Source: Nocardia fluminea
Lineage (GTDB): Bacteria; Actinomycetota; Actinomycetes; Mycobacteriales; Mycobacteriaceae
Length of the DNA stretch: 64,000 bases
NCBI RefSeq assembly: GCF_002846365.1
Contig: NZ_PJMW01000003.1
Coordinates: 124,001 to 188,000 of the forward strand
Direction: 5' to 3'
In this document: one piece after another, positions 1 through 8,458 of the stretch
Numbering within the stretch: position 1 is the first letter of the stretch
Layout of the letters: each line of letters opens with the position of its first letter
Program-made: the position numbers and the translations under genes
Notes under the pieces: model-generated
The model's database searches: none
Seen by the model: the letters and a program-made list of their open reading frames with translations, nothing else
What the model was told of the DNA's origin: nothing

Positions 1-141
1 GATATCGCGTTGCCGTCCCCGGCGCCGGACCCGCTGATGGTCCGCACGTGGATATCTCCGGCAATCAGCGCGTTTCGGCCTTCAGGAGCCGTCGTGCTCG
101 AGTGCGCACGCCAGTGCCTCGCTGGACAGACAGGGCGATGA
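1..141 (+). CDS. C-terminal end of an unidentified protein (5' part outside window)
   Basis: The first frame is open from base 1 to a TGA at 139-141, giving 46 residues. The composition (DIALPSPAPDPLMVRTWISP near the start) looks like coding sequence. I cannot name the family; the tail vaguely resembles the end of a LysR-type effector domain, but that is only an impression. It runs toward the minus-strand ESX-type operon and is separated from it by a spacer containing a strong hairpin. The call rests on an open edge frame only. Confidence 0.35.
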   Translation, partial: DIALPSPAPDPLMVRTWISPAISAFRPSGAVVLECARQCLAGQTGR

Positions 142-446
142 GCGGCAGTCGACGATCCCCATGTCCGGGCGAGCCCGACGTCCGCCTCACAGTCCAATTA
201 ACAGACGTGCGAGTATATTTCGCTGCCTGCCTGACCGCCGCGCTGGTGTTCGTCTGCGAGTTCGCTGCCCGCCGCCCTGGCAGCGTCACCGTCCGTCCCG
301 GCCACTGCACCGGGTTGCCGCGCCTCCCAGCCGAGCGCCTCTACCTACAGCCCTGACCCGCGCGAAACATCGCGCAATTCCGACCAACCGAATGCCCTCG
401 ACGTGCCCGGTGAGGCCTCCACCTCACCCCAGCGCCCGACGGGGGC
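142..446. other. Intergenic spacer without a supported gene
   Basis: About 300 bases between the end of the edge gene and the terminator of the ESX-type operon. Open frames exist on both strands but are arginine/proline-rich, as expected for random high-GC DNA. I see no RNA gene or mobile-element end here. Confidence 0.5.
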
Positions 447-480
447 GGCCCCGGAATCGTTTCCCGGCGATTCCGGGGCC
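447..480 (-). terminator. Strong hairpin, likely terminator of the ESX-type operon
   Basis: A perfect 13-bp inverted repeat (GGCCCCGGAATCG at 447-459 and its complement at 468-480) encloses an 8-base loop. It lies about 80 bases beyond the stop of the EspG-like gene, the last gene of the minus-strand operon. There is no clear T-tract, which is common for actinobacterial terminators. Confidence 0.6.
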
Positions 481-561
481 ACACCCATAACAGCAATCCA
501 GAGAAGGCCCGCAACCCTTGCGCACCGAACTTCAGCAGCGGACCTCGCCGTAGGTGGCCGA

Positions 562-1335
562 TCACGGTAAATATGTGGCCAGGTCCTCGGCGATTTCCTT
601 GTACTGCTCCAACGCCCGGCCGATCTCGACACCGACTTGATGAGCCAGCGTTGCCGAGTTCGCGCCGACGACGGTACGGGCCCGGGTACCGGTCTCGAGG
701 TAGCGACCGTCGTGGCGGTCGTGCCATTGGATCGCCGCCACTCGGTGCGGTGGCTTTCCGCCGGTTGTGCGCGGTCCCCGGAAAATCTGGATCACCCCCG
801 CCGAAGTGCACGGCTCCTCCCGCAGGCGACGGTACTGCTCGCGTGGGTTCGGTCCGTCGATAATGGTGACCACGTCCGGGTCCTCTGCCCGCAGATCGTG
901 ATCGTCGAACCGTTGCCGTGGCCGTTTCCCGGCCTCGGCGTCCGGAAGCATCCCGACCGTGCGACGAGCGAGACTGTCCGCGGCGAAGATACTCACCCGA
1001 ACCCGCCCGCCGTCAGTGGACTGCTCGGCGATCGCCCCCTGCTTGTCATGGCGCGCGCCGACCGCCCGCATGGGCCGGAGCTGTCGGTGACCATGGACCT
1101 CGACCCAGACCTCGGGGCCGGTCAACACGTCGAAAGCCCGGCGCAGTTGCTCGGCGGCGTCCCAGTCGAGCCGACCGTGCTCAGACCACTGCTCACGGAC
1201 GGTAGACCTGTACTGCTCGAGCGCGTTCATGTGGGAAAATCGGCTCGTGTAGTGCAGAGGGAACACCATGCGGTCGGCAGCGGGGCCGAACCACAGCGCG
1301 GCGAACTCCTCGATTTCGAGAACCCACGACGTCAT
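562..1335 (-). CDS. ESX secretion-associated protein, EspG family
   Basis: 257 residues, starting MTSWVLEIEEFAALWFGPAA. The size, the N-terminal W-x-L-(S/E)-x-x-E-F style beginning and the repeated beta-rich segments (VWVEVHGHR, RVRVSIFAAD) fit EspG. In mycobacteria EspG is a cytosolic chaperone that binds the tip of PE/PPE heterodimers before type VII secretion. The start codon overlaps the stop of the upstream PPE-like gene by 4 bases, so the two are probably translationally coupled. This matches the chaperone-substrate pairing known from ESX loci. No secretion apparatus gene (eccB/C/D/E, mycP) is in the window, so this would serve a machine encoded elsewhere. Family assignment is by pattern only. 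Confidence 0.7.
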   Translation of the reverse strand: MTSWVLEIEEFAALWFGPAADRMVFPLHYTSRFSHMNALEQYRSTVREQWSEHGRLDWDAAEQLRRAFDVLTGPEVWVEVHGHRQLRPMRAVGARHDKQGAIAEQSTDGGRVRVSIFAADSLARRTVGMLPDAEAGKRPRQRFDDHDLRAEDPDVVTIIDGPNPREQYRRLREEPCTSAGVIQIFRGPRTTGGKPPHRVAAIQWHDRHDGRYLETGTRARTVVGANSATLAHQVGVEIGRALEQYKEIAEDLATYLP

Positions 1336-2510
1336 CGATCACCAATCACCGGCGGAACATGCTTGATCACGCCCAGCAACTCGGTCGTGTTGTCCCCATG
1401 GGTCAAGCTGACCTTCTTGTCAGTCTTGTCCTGGTCATCGCCACGACCGCCACCACGACCCGCCGCACCGGGCATGCCGTGCATCCCTGACCCGCCAGCA
1501 TGGGCAGCAGCGGGCAAACCACCACGTGCACCCGGCGACGATCCGGCACCAGCCGATCCCGGCGGCTGCGCGGCACCGGGAGACGGAACCGGAGAACCAC
1601 CTCCTGGTCCTCCAGGCGCACCCGCTCCACCGCCCGAGCTACCCGCGCCGCCGCCATACGGTGTGGCGGTGCGAGGGGAATCGCCCGGCACCGACGTCGT
1701 CGGCGTGGAGCCGGTGGGTGCCGACGATGGAGCGGTCGATGCTGCTTGCGTCGAATCGTCCTGTCCGCCAGTGTCAGTCGATCCATCCGACGATGGGCCC
1801 GCGGATTCCGAATCAGTGCCGACCGGTGCGTCTGTGCTCGGCTCGGTGCCCGGGTCAGTGGAAGGCTGGGGCTGGGGCTCTGTGCCAATCGGCTCTGTCG
1901 AGGCCGGGCTTTGCGGCGAGGCGGACTGGCTCAGACTCCCCGAACTGCTGGCACCAGGCTGGCCAGTCTGCGGTGCCTGATCCTCGCTGATCGCCATCGC
2001 GGCTGGAAACGTCGGCAACTTCGCGTCCTGGTCCTGGAATCCCACGACGTAGCGTTCGGACATAATCCTGCGGGCCTCGGCCTGGGCGGTTTCAGCCTCC
2101 CGAGTCTGGCGGTCGAAACCTTCCGGGTCTGTGCTCTGATCAGCGGTGACCGTAACCACCGGCGGCAGAAAGGACTTCGCCATGACTGCGGTCATCGCCG
2201 TGTTTCCGACAACCTGGGAAACCTCGTCGAAAAGCTCGGGCAGTCGCAACGAATCGTCGCAGTACCGCGCGATGGTCGCTACCGCCGCGTCGGCGGCCGC
2301 ACCCTCCCAGGCGCCGTCCACCGCGCCCCGGACCGCGACGAGCATCTGCTTGGTCGAATCAGTGAGGTCCGCGTCCCCCTGTTTCCATGCGACAACGATC
2401 GAACTGGTGGAGTTCGCGACGGCAGCGAACGCGTCGACGATCTGCTGATGGGTCAACCCGTCGACGTTCTCCGGATCGGTGATGCCCGGTGGGTCATACT
2501 GAGTCGTCAT
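1332..2510 (-). CDS. PPE-like/ESX substrate-type protein with Pro-Gly-Ser-rich tail
   Basis: 392 residues. The N-terminal ~165 residues look helical and contain W-E-G-A-A-A-D-A-A (about residue 89), like the WxG turn of type VII substrates, followed by long amphipathic helices. Residues ~185-390 are low complexity, rich in Ser, Pro, Gly, Thr, Gln and Asp, with GGAGSSGGGAGAPGGPGGG-type runs. This matches the layout of actinobacterial PPE-domain or WXG100-like exported proteins with a disordered tail. It overlaps both neighbours by 4 bases in the operon. The EspG-like gene immediately downstream supports a role as its client. No canonical PPE tripeptide is visible at the N-terminus, so 'PPE-like' is an inference from fold pattern and context. 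Confidence 0.6.
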   Translation of the reverse strand: MTTQYDPPGITDPENVDGLTHQQIVDAFAAVANSTSSIVVAWKQGDADLTDSTKQMLVAVRGAVDGAWEGAAADAAVATIARYCDDSLRLPELFDEVSQVVGNTAMTAVMAKSFLPPVVTVTADQSTDPEGFDRQTREAETAQAEARRIMSERYVVGFQDQDAKLPTFPAAMAISEDQAPQTGQPGASSSGSLSQSASPQSPASTEPIGTEPQPQPSTDPGTEPSTDAPVGTDSESAGPSSDGSTDTGGQDDSTQAASTAPSSAPTGSTPTTSVPGDSPRTATPYGGGAGSSGGGAGAPGGPGGGSPVPSPGAAQPPGSAGAGSSPGARGGLPAAAHAGGSGMHGMPGAAGRGGGRGDDQDKTDKKVSLTHGDNTTELLGVIKHVPPVIGDR

Positions 2511-2920
2511 CGGTTCCCCCCTACGTTCAGACCTTGCGCAGCGGCAGATTCCTTGAACTTCGCCGCGAAATCGGCATCAGCCTCTTCGTAGCGCTGGCGG
2601 ATAGTGCGGAATAGAGTTCCGAGCTCCCTCGCAGCGACGATGTGGGTTTCAAGCGTCGCTACCGCGTTGTTGGGACCGTTGTCAGCCTTCTCACGAAATC
2701 GTCGAACGAGCGTTTGCGCAGACGTCAGAACTGCGGAAGATTCTCCCAGCCCCCAAATCTCTTGATCAGCGACTGCTCGAATCTTTTGCTGGATTAGCAG
2801 TAGCTGCTGCATACGCACGGTCATCGCCTTCTCCAGCGCCACGAACGCAGCCGGATCAGCCTTGAGTGACAGGTTTCCGCTTTCCGCCTCGGCGACTAGG
2901 TCCGCGATCGAAGTAGCCAT
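2507..2920 (-). CDS. Small helical protein of the ESX-type operon, unknown function
   Basis: 137 residues from the ATG at 2920, which has GAGGG eight bases upstream; a GTG nine bases earlier (2929) is also open. The sequence is almost entirely predicted helix (FVALEKAMTVRMQQLLLIQQ, then TLVRRFREKADNGPNNAVATL), with heptad-like leucines and no signal peptide. It resembles the small helical proteins that pair with PPE-like or EspC-like partners, but I do not recognise a named family. It ends 4 bases inside the PPE-like gene and begins just after the lipoprotein stop. A partner or chaperone role in the same export system is inference from context. Confidence 0.65.
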   Translation of the reverse strand: MATSIADLVAEAESGNLSLKADPAAFVALEKAMTVRMQQLLLIQQKIRAVADQEIWGLGESSAVLTSAQTLVRRFREKADNGPNNAVATLETHIVAARELGTLFRTIRQRYEEADADFAAKFKESAAAQGLNVGGNR

Positions 2921-2921
2921 T

Positions 2922-3485
2922 TCATGCACCCTCTGGAATCGATGGCAATACCTTGTTGACCAGGTTGGTCACCAGGTCGCAGCTATTAAGGTGCCCGGTC
3001 GTCCTGGTAGGCGGGTTGGCTAGATCGAATTGAAGACTGCCGGTCTTCATCTCCAAGTTTACGACGCAACTCTCGGAGCCTCGTTTGGCGAATAACTCAT
3101 AGAAGGCGCCGGTTCGGGGACCGAACTTCTGCTCACGGTAAGAATCGGGAAACCGTTGTTTTATGTCGGATAGCGTTCTTGTCGTGCGAACGATCCGCAC
3201 GTCATACCCACCTTCGGTCACGAAGTAACCGCAACCGTGGGCTGTTGTGCCATCGCGTTCCCAGTCCTCGGGCCCAGTGAGCATGAGGTTCTCCGACTTC
3301 AGAACATCTTGTGGAAAGTCGGAGCAAGGGTCGAAATCAGCCACCTCAGCTGCGGTTGGCGTCGTTGAGCTACCTCCGGTGGACACAGGTCGGGGGTCTG
3401 AGCAACCGGCGGCGGCGAGGGCGAACACGCCGAGCGCGAGCAGCCCGGGTCGCAGAAGATCTCTGGTTCGCGACAAGTTGCACAT
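2922..3485 (-). CDS. DUF3558-type lipoprotein
   Basis: 187 residues from the ATG at 3485, which has GGAG about 11 bases upstream. An alternative start at 3533 overlaps the preceding stop by 4 bases but would give an unusually long signal region. A lipoprotein signal peptide ends in LAAAGC (lipobox), so the mature protein would be acylated and held on the outer face of the membrane. The mature part has paired cysteines (DPCSDF, HGCGYF, SCVVNLE, NSCDLV) and the layout of DUF3558, common in mycolic-acid bacteria. Known members are cell-surface proteins without an assigned activity. It sits in the middle of the ESX-type operon beside a second lipoprotein. Confidence 0.7.
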   Translation of the reverse strand: MCNLSRTRDLLRPGLLALGVFALAAAGCSDPRPVSTGGSSTTPTAAEVADFDPCSDFPQDVLKSENLMLTGPEDWERDGTTAHGCGYFVTEGGYDVRIVRTTRTLSDIKQRFPDSYREQKFGPRTGAFYELFAKRGSESCVVNLEMKTGSLQFDLANPPTRTTGHLNSCDLVTNLVNKVLPSIPEGA

Positions 3486-3529
3486 TTCCCGGGGGTCTCC
3501 AAATCTACTATTCAGTGCGATCATCGCGG

Positions 3530-4159
3530 TCAACGGTGACCGGTTGGCGTCGCGGCAGCGGTTTCAGTTCGCGATGGCCGACATCCTGTGTAGCCGGAAA
3601 TTGAAATCTCTTTATTTGGCACATGCACGAGACTGATGCTGCCTTGCATGTTGTTGTGCATACGGATTACATACTGGTCGCTGTCACGAGTAGGCGAGGA
3701 CTCCGCGATTTCGTTGAACCCAAGCCGGGTGCCAGATTCTCGCATCGCCGCTTTCAGTTTCTCCCAGCTGCCGGGAATTATTTGTTCGTCCTCGATCCCG
3801 GCCAACCGCCACATTCTCATTTGATACTGGGAAGAAGCGCGCCCGACGCTGAGATGAAGCGGACTGTCGCACGCATCGTAACGACGGGGCCAAGGTTGCG
3901 TTTCTAGATTAAACCTGGAGTCTATGGAATAGAGAACATCGGAAATGCCCTGTAACTCCCGGATCATTTCCTGGTCGAAGTCCTCTACGGGCGACAGTCC
4001 GAGAATCGCCCGTTGCGCGTTGTCACGTTCTTCCTGCGTTGTCAGATCTGGATACGGCGGCCGGGGCGTACATCCTGCTACCAGACCACAGACGGCGACC
4101 GAAATCGCCACCGAAGCGAGTGGTCCCCACCTTCGAACGGATCGAAAGCGTCGCATCAT
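3530..4159 (-). CDS. Putative lipoprotein, unknown function
   Basis: 209 residues. The N-terminus (MMRRFRSVRRWGPLASVAIS) is a basic region followed by a hydrophobic stretch and the lipobox GLVAGC, so it should be exported and lipidated. The mature domain of about 175 residues has three cysteines (the lipobox one, CDSP, GCRP) and a C-terminal beta-rich segment (LVHVPNKEISISGYTGC). I do not recognise the family; similar proteins are seen next to DUF3558 lipoproteins in Nocardia-type genomes. Start and stop each overlap the neighbours by 4 bases, tying it to the operon. Confidence 0.65.
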   Translation of the reverse strand: MMRRFRSVRRWGPLASVAISVAVCGLVAGCTPRPPYPDLTTQEERDNAQRAILGLSPVEDFDQEMIRELQGISDVLYSIDSRFNLETQPWPRRYDACDSPLHLSVGRASSQYQMRMWRLAGIEDEQIIPGSWEKLKAAMRESGTRLGFNEIAESSPTRDSDQYVIRMHNNMQGSISLVHVPNKEISISGYTGCRPSRTETAAATPTGHR

Positions 4160-5982
4160 CGCCTCGCCACCGCGTTCTCTGGCAAGCCAGCGACGATGGC
4201 CGCGACGTTGTAGGTGGTGACCCGGGGAAGACCTCCATCAGAGCGGGGGTAGTCACTGTGGCCGGACGCACCCGGCAGTGGCCGGGTTTCGCCTTCGTAG
4301 GATTTCGACGCATTGGTTTCGAGTTGGGTGAAGTTGGGGTTCTTCGCCGGGTCCGGCCCGAAACCCCCATTGTCGAACGAGGTCCACGCATCAGCGATGT
4401 AGGGAACCGGTCCACCTAAGCCGAATCCGGAGTCGTTGAGCTTCCCGGCGATCACCGGGCCGTCCTGGGTCCATTTGATCGGATCGTCGTCGGTGCGCAT
4501 CACATAGGCGTGGCCATTGTCGAGGCCGAGTTCCTGGGGTGTCGAGGCGGCGATGCCCGGCGAGCCGTAGACAACCATGTCGGAGACCGGATGTTCGCCG
4601 TTCTGGAGGGCGAGGCCGGTAGTCAGCGAGCCGTAGGAATGTCCGACAGCGGTGATATGGGGTGGCTCGCCACCCTCGTGGGATGCTTCGAGGCCGTTGT
4701 AGAAGCGGTTGAGCGCCTGGCCGCCCTCGGTAGCCCGATCGGTGCTGCCGACATCGAGTGCACCAGCGGCGGCATCGTCGTACTCGCCCTCCGCGAATAC
4801 CTTCTTGACCTGCGGTGCGTCGTAGCCGATCCAGGCCACCGTCGCTACGGATTCGCCTTCTCTGCCTGGTTCGCGGCTGAGCTGATATTGCGCCTCAGCG
4901 CGCACTGCGGCGGCTTCGTCGGTCATCCCGCCGATATCGTCACGCACTCTCGTGTCCAGTCCCGGCGTGGTCACCGACACGTGTGTCGACTTGTCGGGAT
5001 CGCCGACCGAGACCGCCGCGCGGGTCGATCGCCCGGTAGTCGTGTCGAGGAGCATCAATTTACGTTCGGCACCCTCTGGCGTATTCGGATCACCGATCGC
5101 CTTCTTGACGGCGTTGAGATCGTCGAGTTTGGCGGTGGCGGCTTTGTACTGGTCGCTGTCGGCGCCGAACTGGGCCGCGACCGTGCGCTGGTTGTCTTCG
5201 GCGAGAGCGATCAATCCCGGCAGGCGATTGCGGTTGGCGTCGTCCCGGTCCTGAACCGGGATGCCGTCACGATTGCCGATCAGGTCCGGGTAGGTCGAGA
5301 TCATCTCCGCCCGCTGGGCCTCGGTGAGCGTGTTCCACCAGTGCCGATTGGTTTCGACGCTCGCGTTAGCGGGAGGAATCTCACCGATCGGTGTGGCCCA
5401 CTGGCTCGCGTTGCTGGTCGCGAACACCTCGGCATTGAACGCTTGCCGAATCGCTGACTCGGCACGTAGATCAGCCGCGAGCAGATCGGCCAATGCCTGC
5501 TGAACGGTGATAGTGCGGTCAGCGGCATCGGCGACCAACTTGGACCAGGCGTTCATGGCCAGCGCCGGGCCGACGCGGGCAACCAGTGTCGTGTACAGCT
5601 TCTTGCTCGCCGACACCGTGCCGTTGTCGGCAACGTCGTAGTTGTTGGCGATCGCGTCGTCCACGTGCTTGATGACCGTTTCCCGATGCGCGCAGATATC
5701 GAGCGTGCCCGTAGTGGCAGCGGTCGCGGCCGTGTCCAACGCGGTGGCGATCGTAGCCGCTTTGGTGTGGATTGCCGCTACGCTGCCCCGCGCCGCGTCA
5801 CCAGACCCGCCCGCCCAGTAGCTGCCCGAATCCGCCGTCGCGGTGGTGACCGGCGTCAGTTCGTGCATGATCTTCTGGGAAGCAAGCCGCCAGCTGACAC
5901 CGTGTAGCCCGAGAGTCTCCGGTTTCCAGGACTGCGCCCGCGAAACAGTCATCGAGGCAACAGCTTTCGGATCAGGACTCAT
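4156..5982 (-). CDS. DUF1023 alpha/beta hydrolase
   Basis: 608 residues from the ATG at 5982, chosen because GGGAGGG lies 7 bases upstream and because it overlaps the EspC-like stop by 4 bases; the open frame extends further upstream without a ribosome site. The N-terminal ~250 residues are helical with a WxG-like segment (SGSYWAGGSGDAARG). The C-terminal part is an alpha/beta hydrolase with nucleophile elbow GHSYGS (catalytic Ser) and downstream VYGSPGI, the signature of DUF1023. These proteins combine an ESX-type helical module with a hydrolase and often occur with EspC-like genes. Substrate is unknown. Context suggests an exported or cell-envelope role. Confidence 0.75.
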   Translation of the reverse strand: MSPDPKAVASMTVSRAQSWKPETLGLHGVSWRLASQKIMHELTPVTTATADSGSYWAGGSGDAARGSVAAIHTKAATIATALDTAATAATTGTLDICAHRETVIKHVDDAIANNYDVADNGTVSASKKLYTTLVARVGPALAMNAWSKLVADAADRTITVQQALADLLAADLRAESAIRQAFNAEVFATSNASQWATPIGEIPPANASVETNRHWWNTLTEAQRAEMISTYPDLIGNRDGIPVQDRDDANRNRLPGLIALAEDNQRTVAAQFGADSDQYKAATAKLDDLNAVKKAIGDPNTPEGAERKLMLLDTTTGRSTRAAVSVGDPDKSTHVSVTTPGLDTRVRDDIGGMTDEAAAVRAEAQYQLSREPGREGESVATVAWIGYDAPQVKKVFAEGEYDDAAAGALDVGSTDRATEGGQALNRFYNGLEASHEGGEPPHITAVGHSYGSLTTGLALQNGEHPVSDMVVYGSPGIAASTPQELGLDNGHAYVMRTDDDPIKWTQDGPVIAGKLNDSGFGLGGPVPYIADAWTSFDNGGFGPDPAKNPNFTQLETNASKSYEGETRPLPGASGHSDYPRSDGGLPRVTTYNVAAIVAGLPENAVARR

Positions 5983-6284
5983 CGCACACCCTCCCCAGCC
6001 CTCGCGATGCCGGCGGCGATGGTCTCGTCCTTGCCGGTGACCTCGCTCACCGCGTGCAACGTGACCGCGCTGACGTTCAACAGGTCCGTTTGGACAGTCC
6101 TCAACGCCTCGCGAGCGAGACCGGAGACCATCTGACACATCGACGTAGTCAACGCCCCAGCGAGATCGGCCTGCAAAAGGTCGATATCGCCGTCGACATC
6201 AGCGGCGAACACCGTGTAGGCGGCCGTGTCGAAACTGGTTCCGAGCGCGCGCACGCGATCAGGATCGAAATCGAACGTAGACAT
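5979..6284 (-). CDS. EspC-like type VII secretion target
   Basis: 101 residues from the ATG at 6284 with GGAGGGGG just upstream (6290s). The protein is two long helices around a short turn, starting MSTFDFDPDRVRALGTSFDT, and fits the EspC/'excreted virulence factor' type of small ESX-associated protein of about 100 residues. It has no cleavable signal. It is the first gene of the minus-strand operon, followed with a 4-base overlap by the DUF1023 hydrolase whose N-terminal helical module may be its partner. That pairing is inferred. A palindrome and a divergent gene lie upstream. Confidence 0.65.
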   Translation of the reverse strand: MSTFDFDPDRVRALGTSFDTAAYTVFAADVDGDIDLLQADLAGALTTSMCQMVSGLAREALRTVQTDLLNVSAVTLHAVSEVTGKDETIAAGIARAGEGVR

Positions 6285-6350
6285 AGCGGACCCCCTCCAA
6301 GGCCAGCGAGCCCGGCTCCCGTTCCCGGCCCGCTGCGGGCGATTCTGCCA

Positions 6351-6369
6351 TACTGACTCGACATCAGTA
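6351..6369. promoter_or_regulatory. Palindrome in the divergent promoter region
   Basis: TACTGA and TCAGTA are perfectly inverted around a 7-base centre, between the divergently transcribed EspC-like and YbaB-like genes. It could be an operator for either or both. No experimental or motif-library support is available to me. Confidence 0.3.
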
Positions 6370-6396
6370 GCGGGTCGAACACCGGGGGGCAAGACC

Positions 6397-7038
6397 ATGA
6401 CTTCCACTACGAACTCAGTAGATCTGCTCGCGTTCGCGCTGAGCGAGCAACGGATGGTCATGACAGACCCGACCGGCTCGGTCACGGTCGAACTCACCGC
6501 GGACGGTTCGATCACCGGAATCCGGCTGTCCGCAGCCGGTCACCGAATGACTCCCACGATGGTCGCCGAACTGATCATGTCCTTGCACACAGCAGGCTTG
6601 GCCCAGGCACAGAAGGCGATCGAGTCCGCCTTGTCCGACGGCGAGGTGCCGACTATGCCCGAACTCGACCTGTCGGACACATCAGCACCGCCCGGGTCAG
6701 AAACACCCAACCCCGCAGACTCAAGTCTCACGGCGCCGACCACGATCCCCATCCTCGGACACCCCTCCGAACCCGCACGGCTCCGTCCGCCACAGAAGTC
6801 GGCACCCGCCGAACAGACGATGGAGCAACCGGCTCGCGACATTGTGCCGACCCCTCCGATTCCAACAGTGGAAGGGGTGGTACACGCGACCCATACCGTC
6901 ATGTCCGCACTTCCACCAAACCCTCGCTCAGATCCGGGTCGTCCCTCACCGGTATATACCGATGACGCAGCGGATGAGGACGAGTACTTCCGCACCTTAA
7001 GCGTCTTCGAGTACGACGATCACAGTCCACGCGGCTGA
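6397..7038 (+). CDS. YbaB/EbfC-family DNA-binding-like protein
   Basis: 213 residues from the ATG at 6397, preceded by GGGGGG about 6 bases upstream; the frame is open further upstream but without a site. Residues ~1-80 (VTVELTADGSITGIRLSAAG then a long helix ending QKAIESAL) follow the YbaB beta-strand/helix pattern for a small nucleoid-associated dimer. The remaining ~130 residues are Pro/Ser/Thr/Asp-rich and look disordered, ending acidic (DDAADEDEYF). YbaB-like genes of this kind are often found beside ESX-type genes in Nocardia and relatives. It is divergent from the operon and may regulate or accompany it. Confidence 0.65.
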   Translation: MTSTTNSVDLLAFALSEQRMVMTDPTGSVTVELTADGSITGIRLSAAGHRMTPTMVAELIMSLHTAGLAQAQKAIESALSDGEVPTMPELDLSDTSAPPGSETPNPADSSLTAPTTIPILGHPSEPARLRPPQKSAPAEQTMEQPARDIVPTPPIPTVEGVVHATHTVMSALPPNPRSDPGRPSPVYTDDAADEDEYFRTLSVFEYDDHSPRG

Positions 7039-7247
7039 GCGAGCCAGCTACGTGGTGGGCGTGGCCATTGAAATCCCGGACGTACACATGCCGCTCGGCG
7101 CAGGGCCGAGACAGTCGGCAGCCTCGCGGCATCCAAACGACCGCGCATCGCCCCGACAGGCCAGTGCTCGCAGTCGGAGTAGATCCCGACGGCACGGAGG
7201 AACCGCATTGCAAGCTCGAAAGGTGTTGCTCCGATGGGAGCAGGTGA

Positions 7248-8231
7248 TCACCCAACGCCGTTCGACGGGAAGTCTGCCAGGTCGGTGAAAACGAGTCGTC
7301 GAACCGGAAGCTGTCCGTCCAACATGTCGGTCAGGCTGGCCGCCGTGAGGTCGTGGCGTCCGTCGACCACGGCCCGCACGTAGCTGGGAAGGGTAGTGAG
7401 TCGCCATTCGTCCAACACCGACGGATTTGCCCGCTCGCTAGCATCCGGCGAGAACATGCGCACCATGCCCCTAACATTGACGGGCCCTCTGAGTAGACGC
7501 CAATGGATGACATCGACGGCATCGACGAACGCCTTGGGGACAGCGTCGCGGGCGCGGCTAGCGCGAGTGGTGGAGAAGATCATCGACCACGGCATCGCAT
7601 GCTCCAGATAGCGTGGAACGTAGTGTGGTGGGCTGTTTCGCATCAGGCCCACCACGATTCGACTCGGCAGCGCCGAACATCCCCACCATCGCGGATTATT
7701 CTCCCCTAGAGCAACCTCCTCGTAGCCGTCGGGATGGGTGGGATTTCGCATCACCATCGGCTGCCACGGTATGTGCGGGAAGTAGCGGCGGTTGGCGTGC
7801 AGTGCGGCCATGTCGTTACCGCCGAAGTGGTCGCTTCCCCAGCCGTTGTAGAACACGTGGTATGGAAGATGCCCGCGTCGCTCGCATCCCTCGATCAGCA
7901 AGTCGATCTGACGATCGTCGCCCCCCTTGGGCTGATGACCGAGGTAGCGATAGTGGTGACCGAAGAACTTCTTGGCCTGCACGCGCAGACACAACCATCG
8001 CGTATCCGAACCAATCCACCATTCCCAGTCCGCGCCGAGCCGGGCCTCCTCCTTTTTGCTGGGCTTGTGCACGAGGATCTGCGGGAACTGTTGGTTCAGT
8101 TCGAACAGCACATGGTCGGTGATGGATTCTTCACTGGGAGCGAGGCCACGCGGTTGACCATGTTCGAGTCGTCGCCATGTGTCCACGGCCAAGTAGTCCA
8201 TCGCTGCCGTCAAGTCCGAGTGTGTTGCCAT
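7248..8231 (-). CDS. DUF6615-family protein, candidate PD-(D/E)xK-type nuclease
   Basis: 327 residues from the ATG at 8231; an earlier start at 8321 would add 30 basic residues and has no better ribosome site. The core ESITDHVLFELNQ, GADWEWWIG, LRVQAKKF, QIDLLI and YHVFYNGW is what I recognise as DUF6615. The spacing GAD(W)-x(n)-QAK resembles the D...(E/Q)xK active site of Mrr-like PD-(D/E)xK nucleases, which suggests DNA cleavage; this is an inference. It stands alone next to a disrupted gene and the nested insertion sequences, at the left border of the defence-gene island. A role in defence is plausible but unproven. Confidence 0.6.
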   Translation of the reverse strand: MATHSDLTAAMDYLAVDTWRRLEHGQPRGLAPSEESITDHVLFELNQQFPQILVHKPSKKEEARLGADWEWWIGSDTRWLCLRVQAKKFFGHHYRYLGHQPKGGDDRQIDLLIEGCERRGHLPYHVFYNGWGSDHFGGNDMAALHANRRYFPHIPWQPMVMRNPTHPDGYEEVALGENNPRWWGCSALPSRIVVGLMRNSPPHYVPRYLEHAMPWSMIFSTTRASRARDAVPKAFVDAVDVIHWRLLRGPVNVRGMVRMFSPDASERANPSVLDEWRLTTLPSYVRAVVDGRHDLTAASLTDMLDGQLPVRRLVFTDLADFPSNGVG

Positions 8232-8354
8232 GCATCGATAATGGGGTACGGACCTGCCCTCGTCGCGGCGATGGACGGTTGGCGTTGCCCGATCATGTTG
8301 GCGTGCAGATATTCTCGACAACCTTGAGGTTCCCCCGCTAATCCGGAGAGCGGA

Positions 8355-8458
8355 TTATCTGGTTCCAGCAGGAACCCGGCCATGGTAGCTGGCTTCGTAC
8401 TCGTCGGGTGATCGCCAACCGAGCTTCTTCTGGATCCGCTGGGTGTTGTACCAGCCAT
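8355..8458 (-). pseudogene. 3' end of IS3 orfB, separated by IS110 insertion
   Basis: Read on the minus strand this gives GWYNTQRIQKKLGWRSPDEY followed by a short tail and TAA at 8355-8357. That is the usual IS3 transposase C-terminus after the catalytic Glu, so this piece belongs to the orfB whose body ends at 10013. The frame re-joins if the IS110 sequence is removed. Confidence 0.85.

Noticed and set aside
637-1980. 447-codon plus-strand open frame opposite the EspG- and PPE-like genes
   Set aside because: It is a shadow of the minus-strand genes, with Pro/Gly/Ala-biased composition and no domain; the minus frames overlap neatly as an operon.
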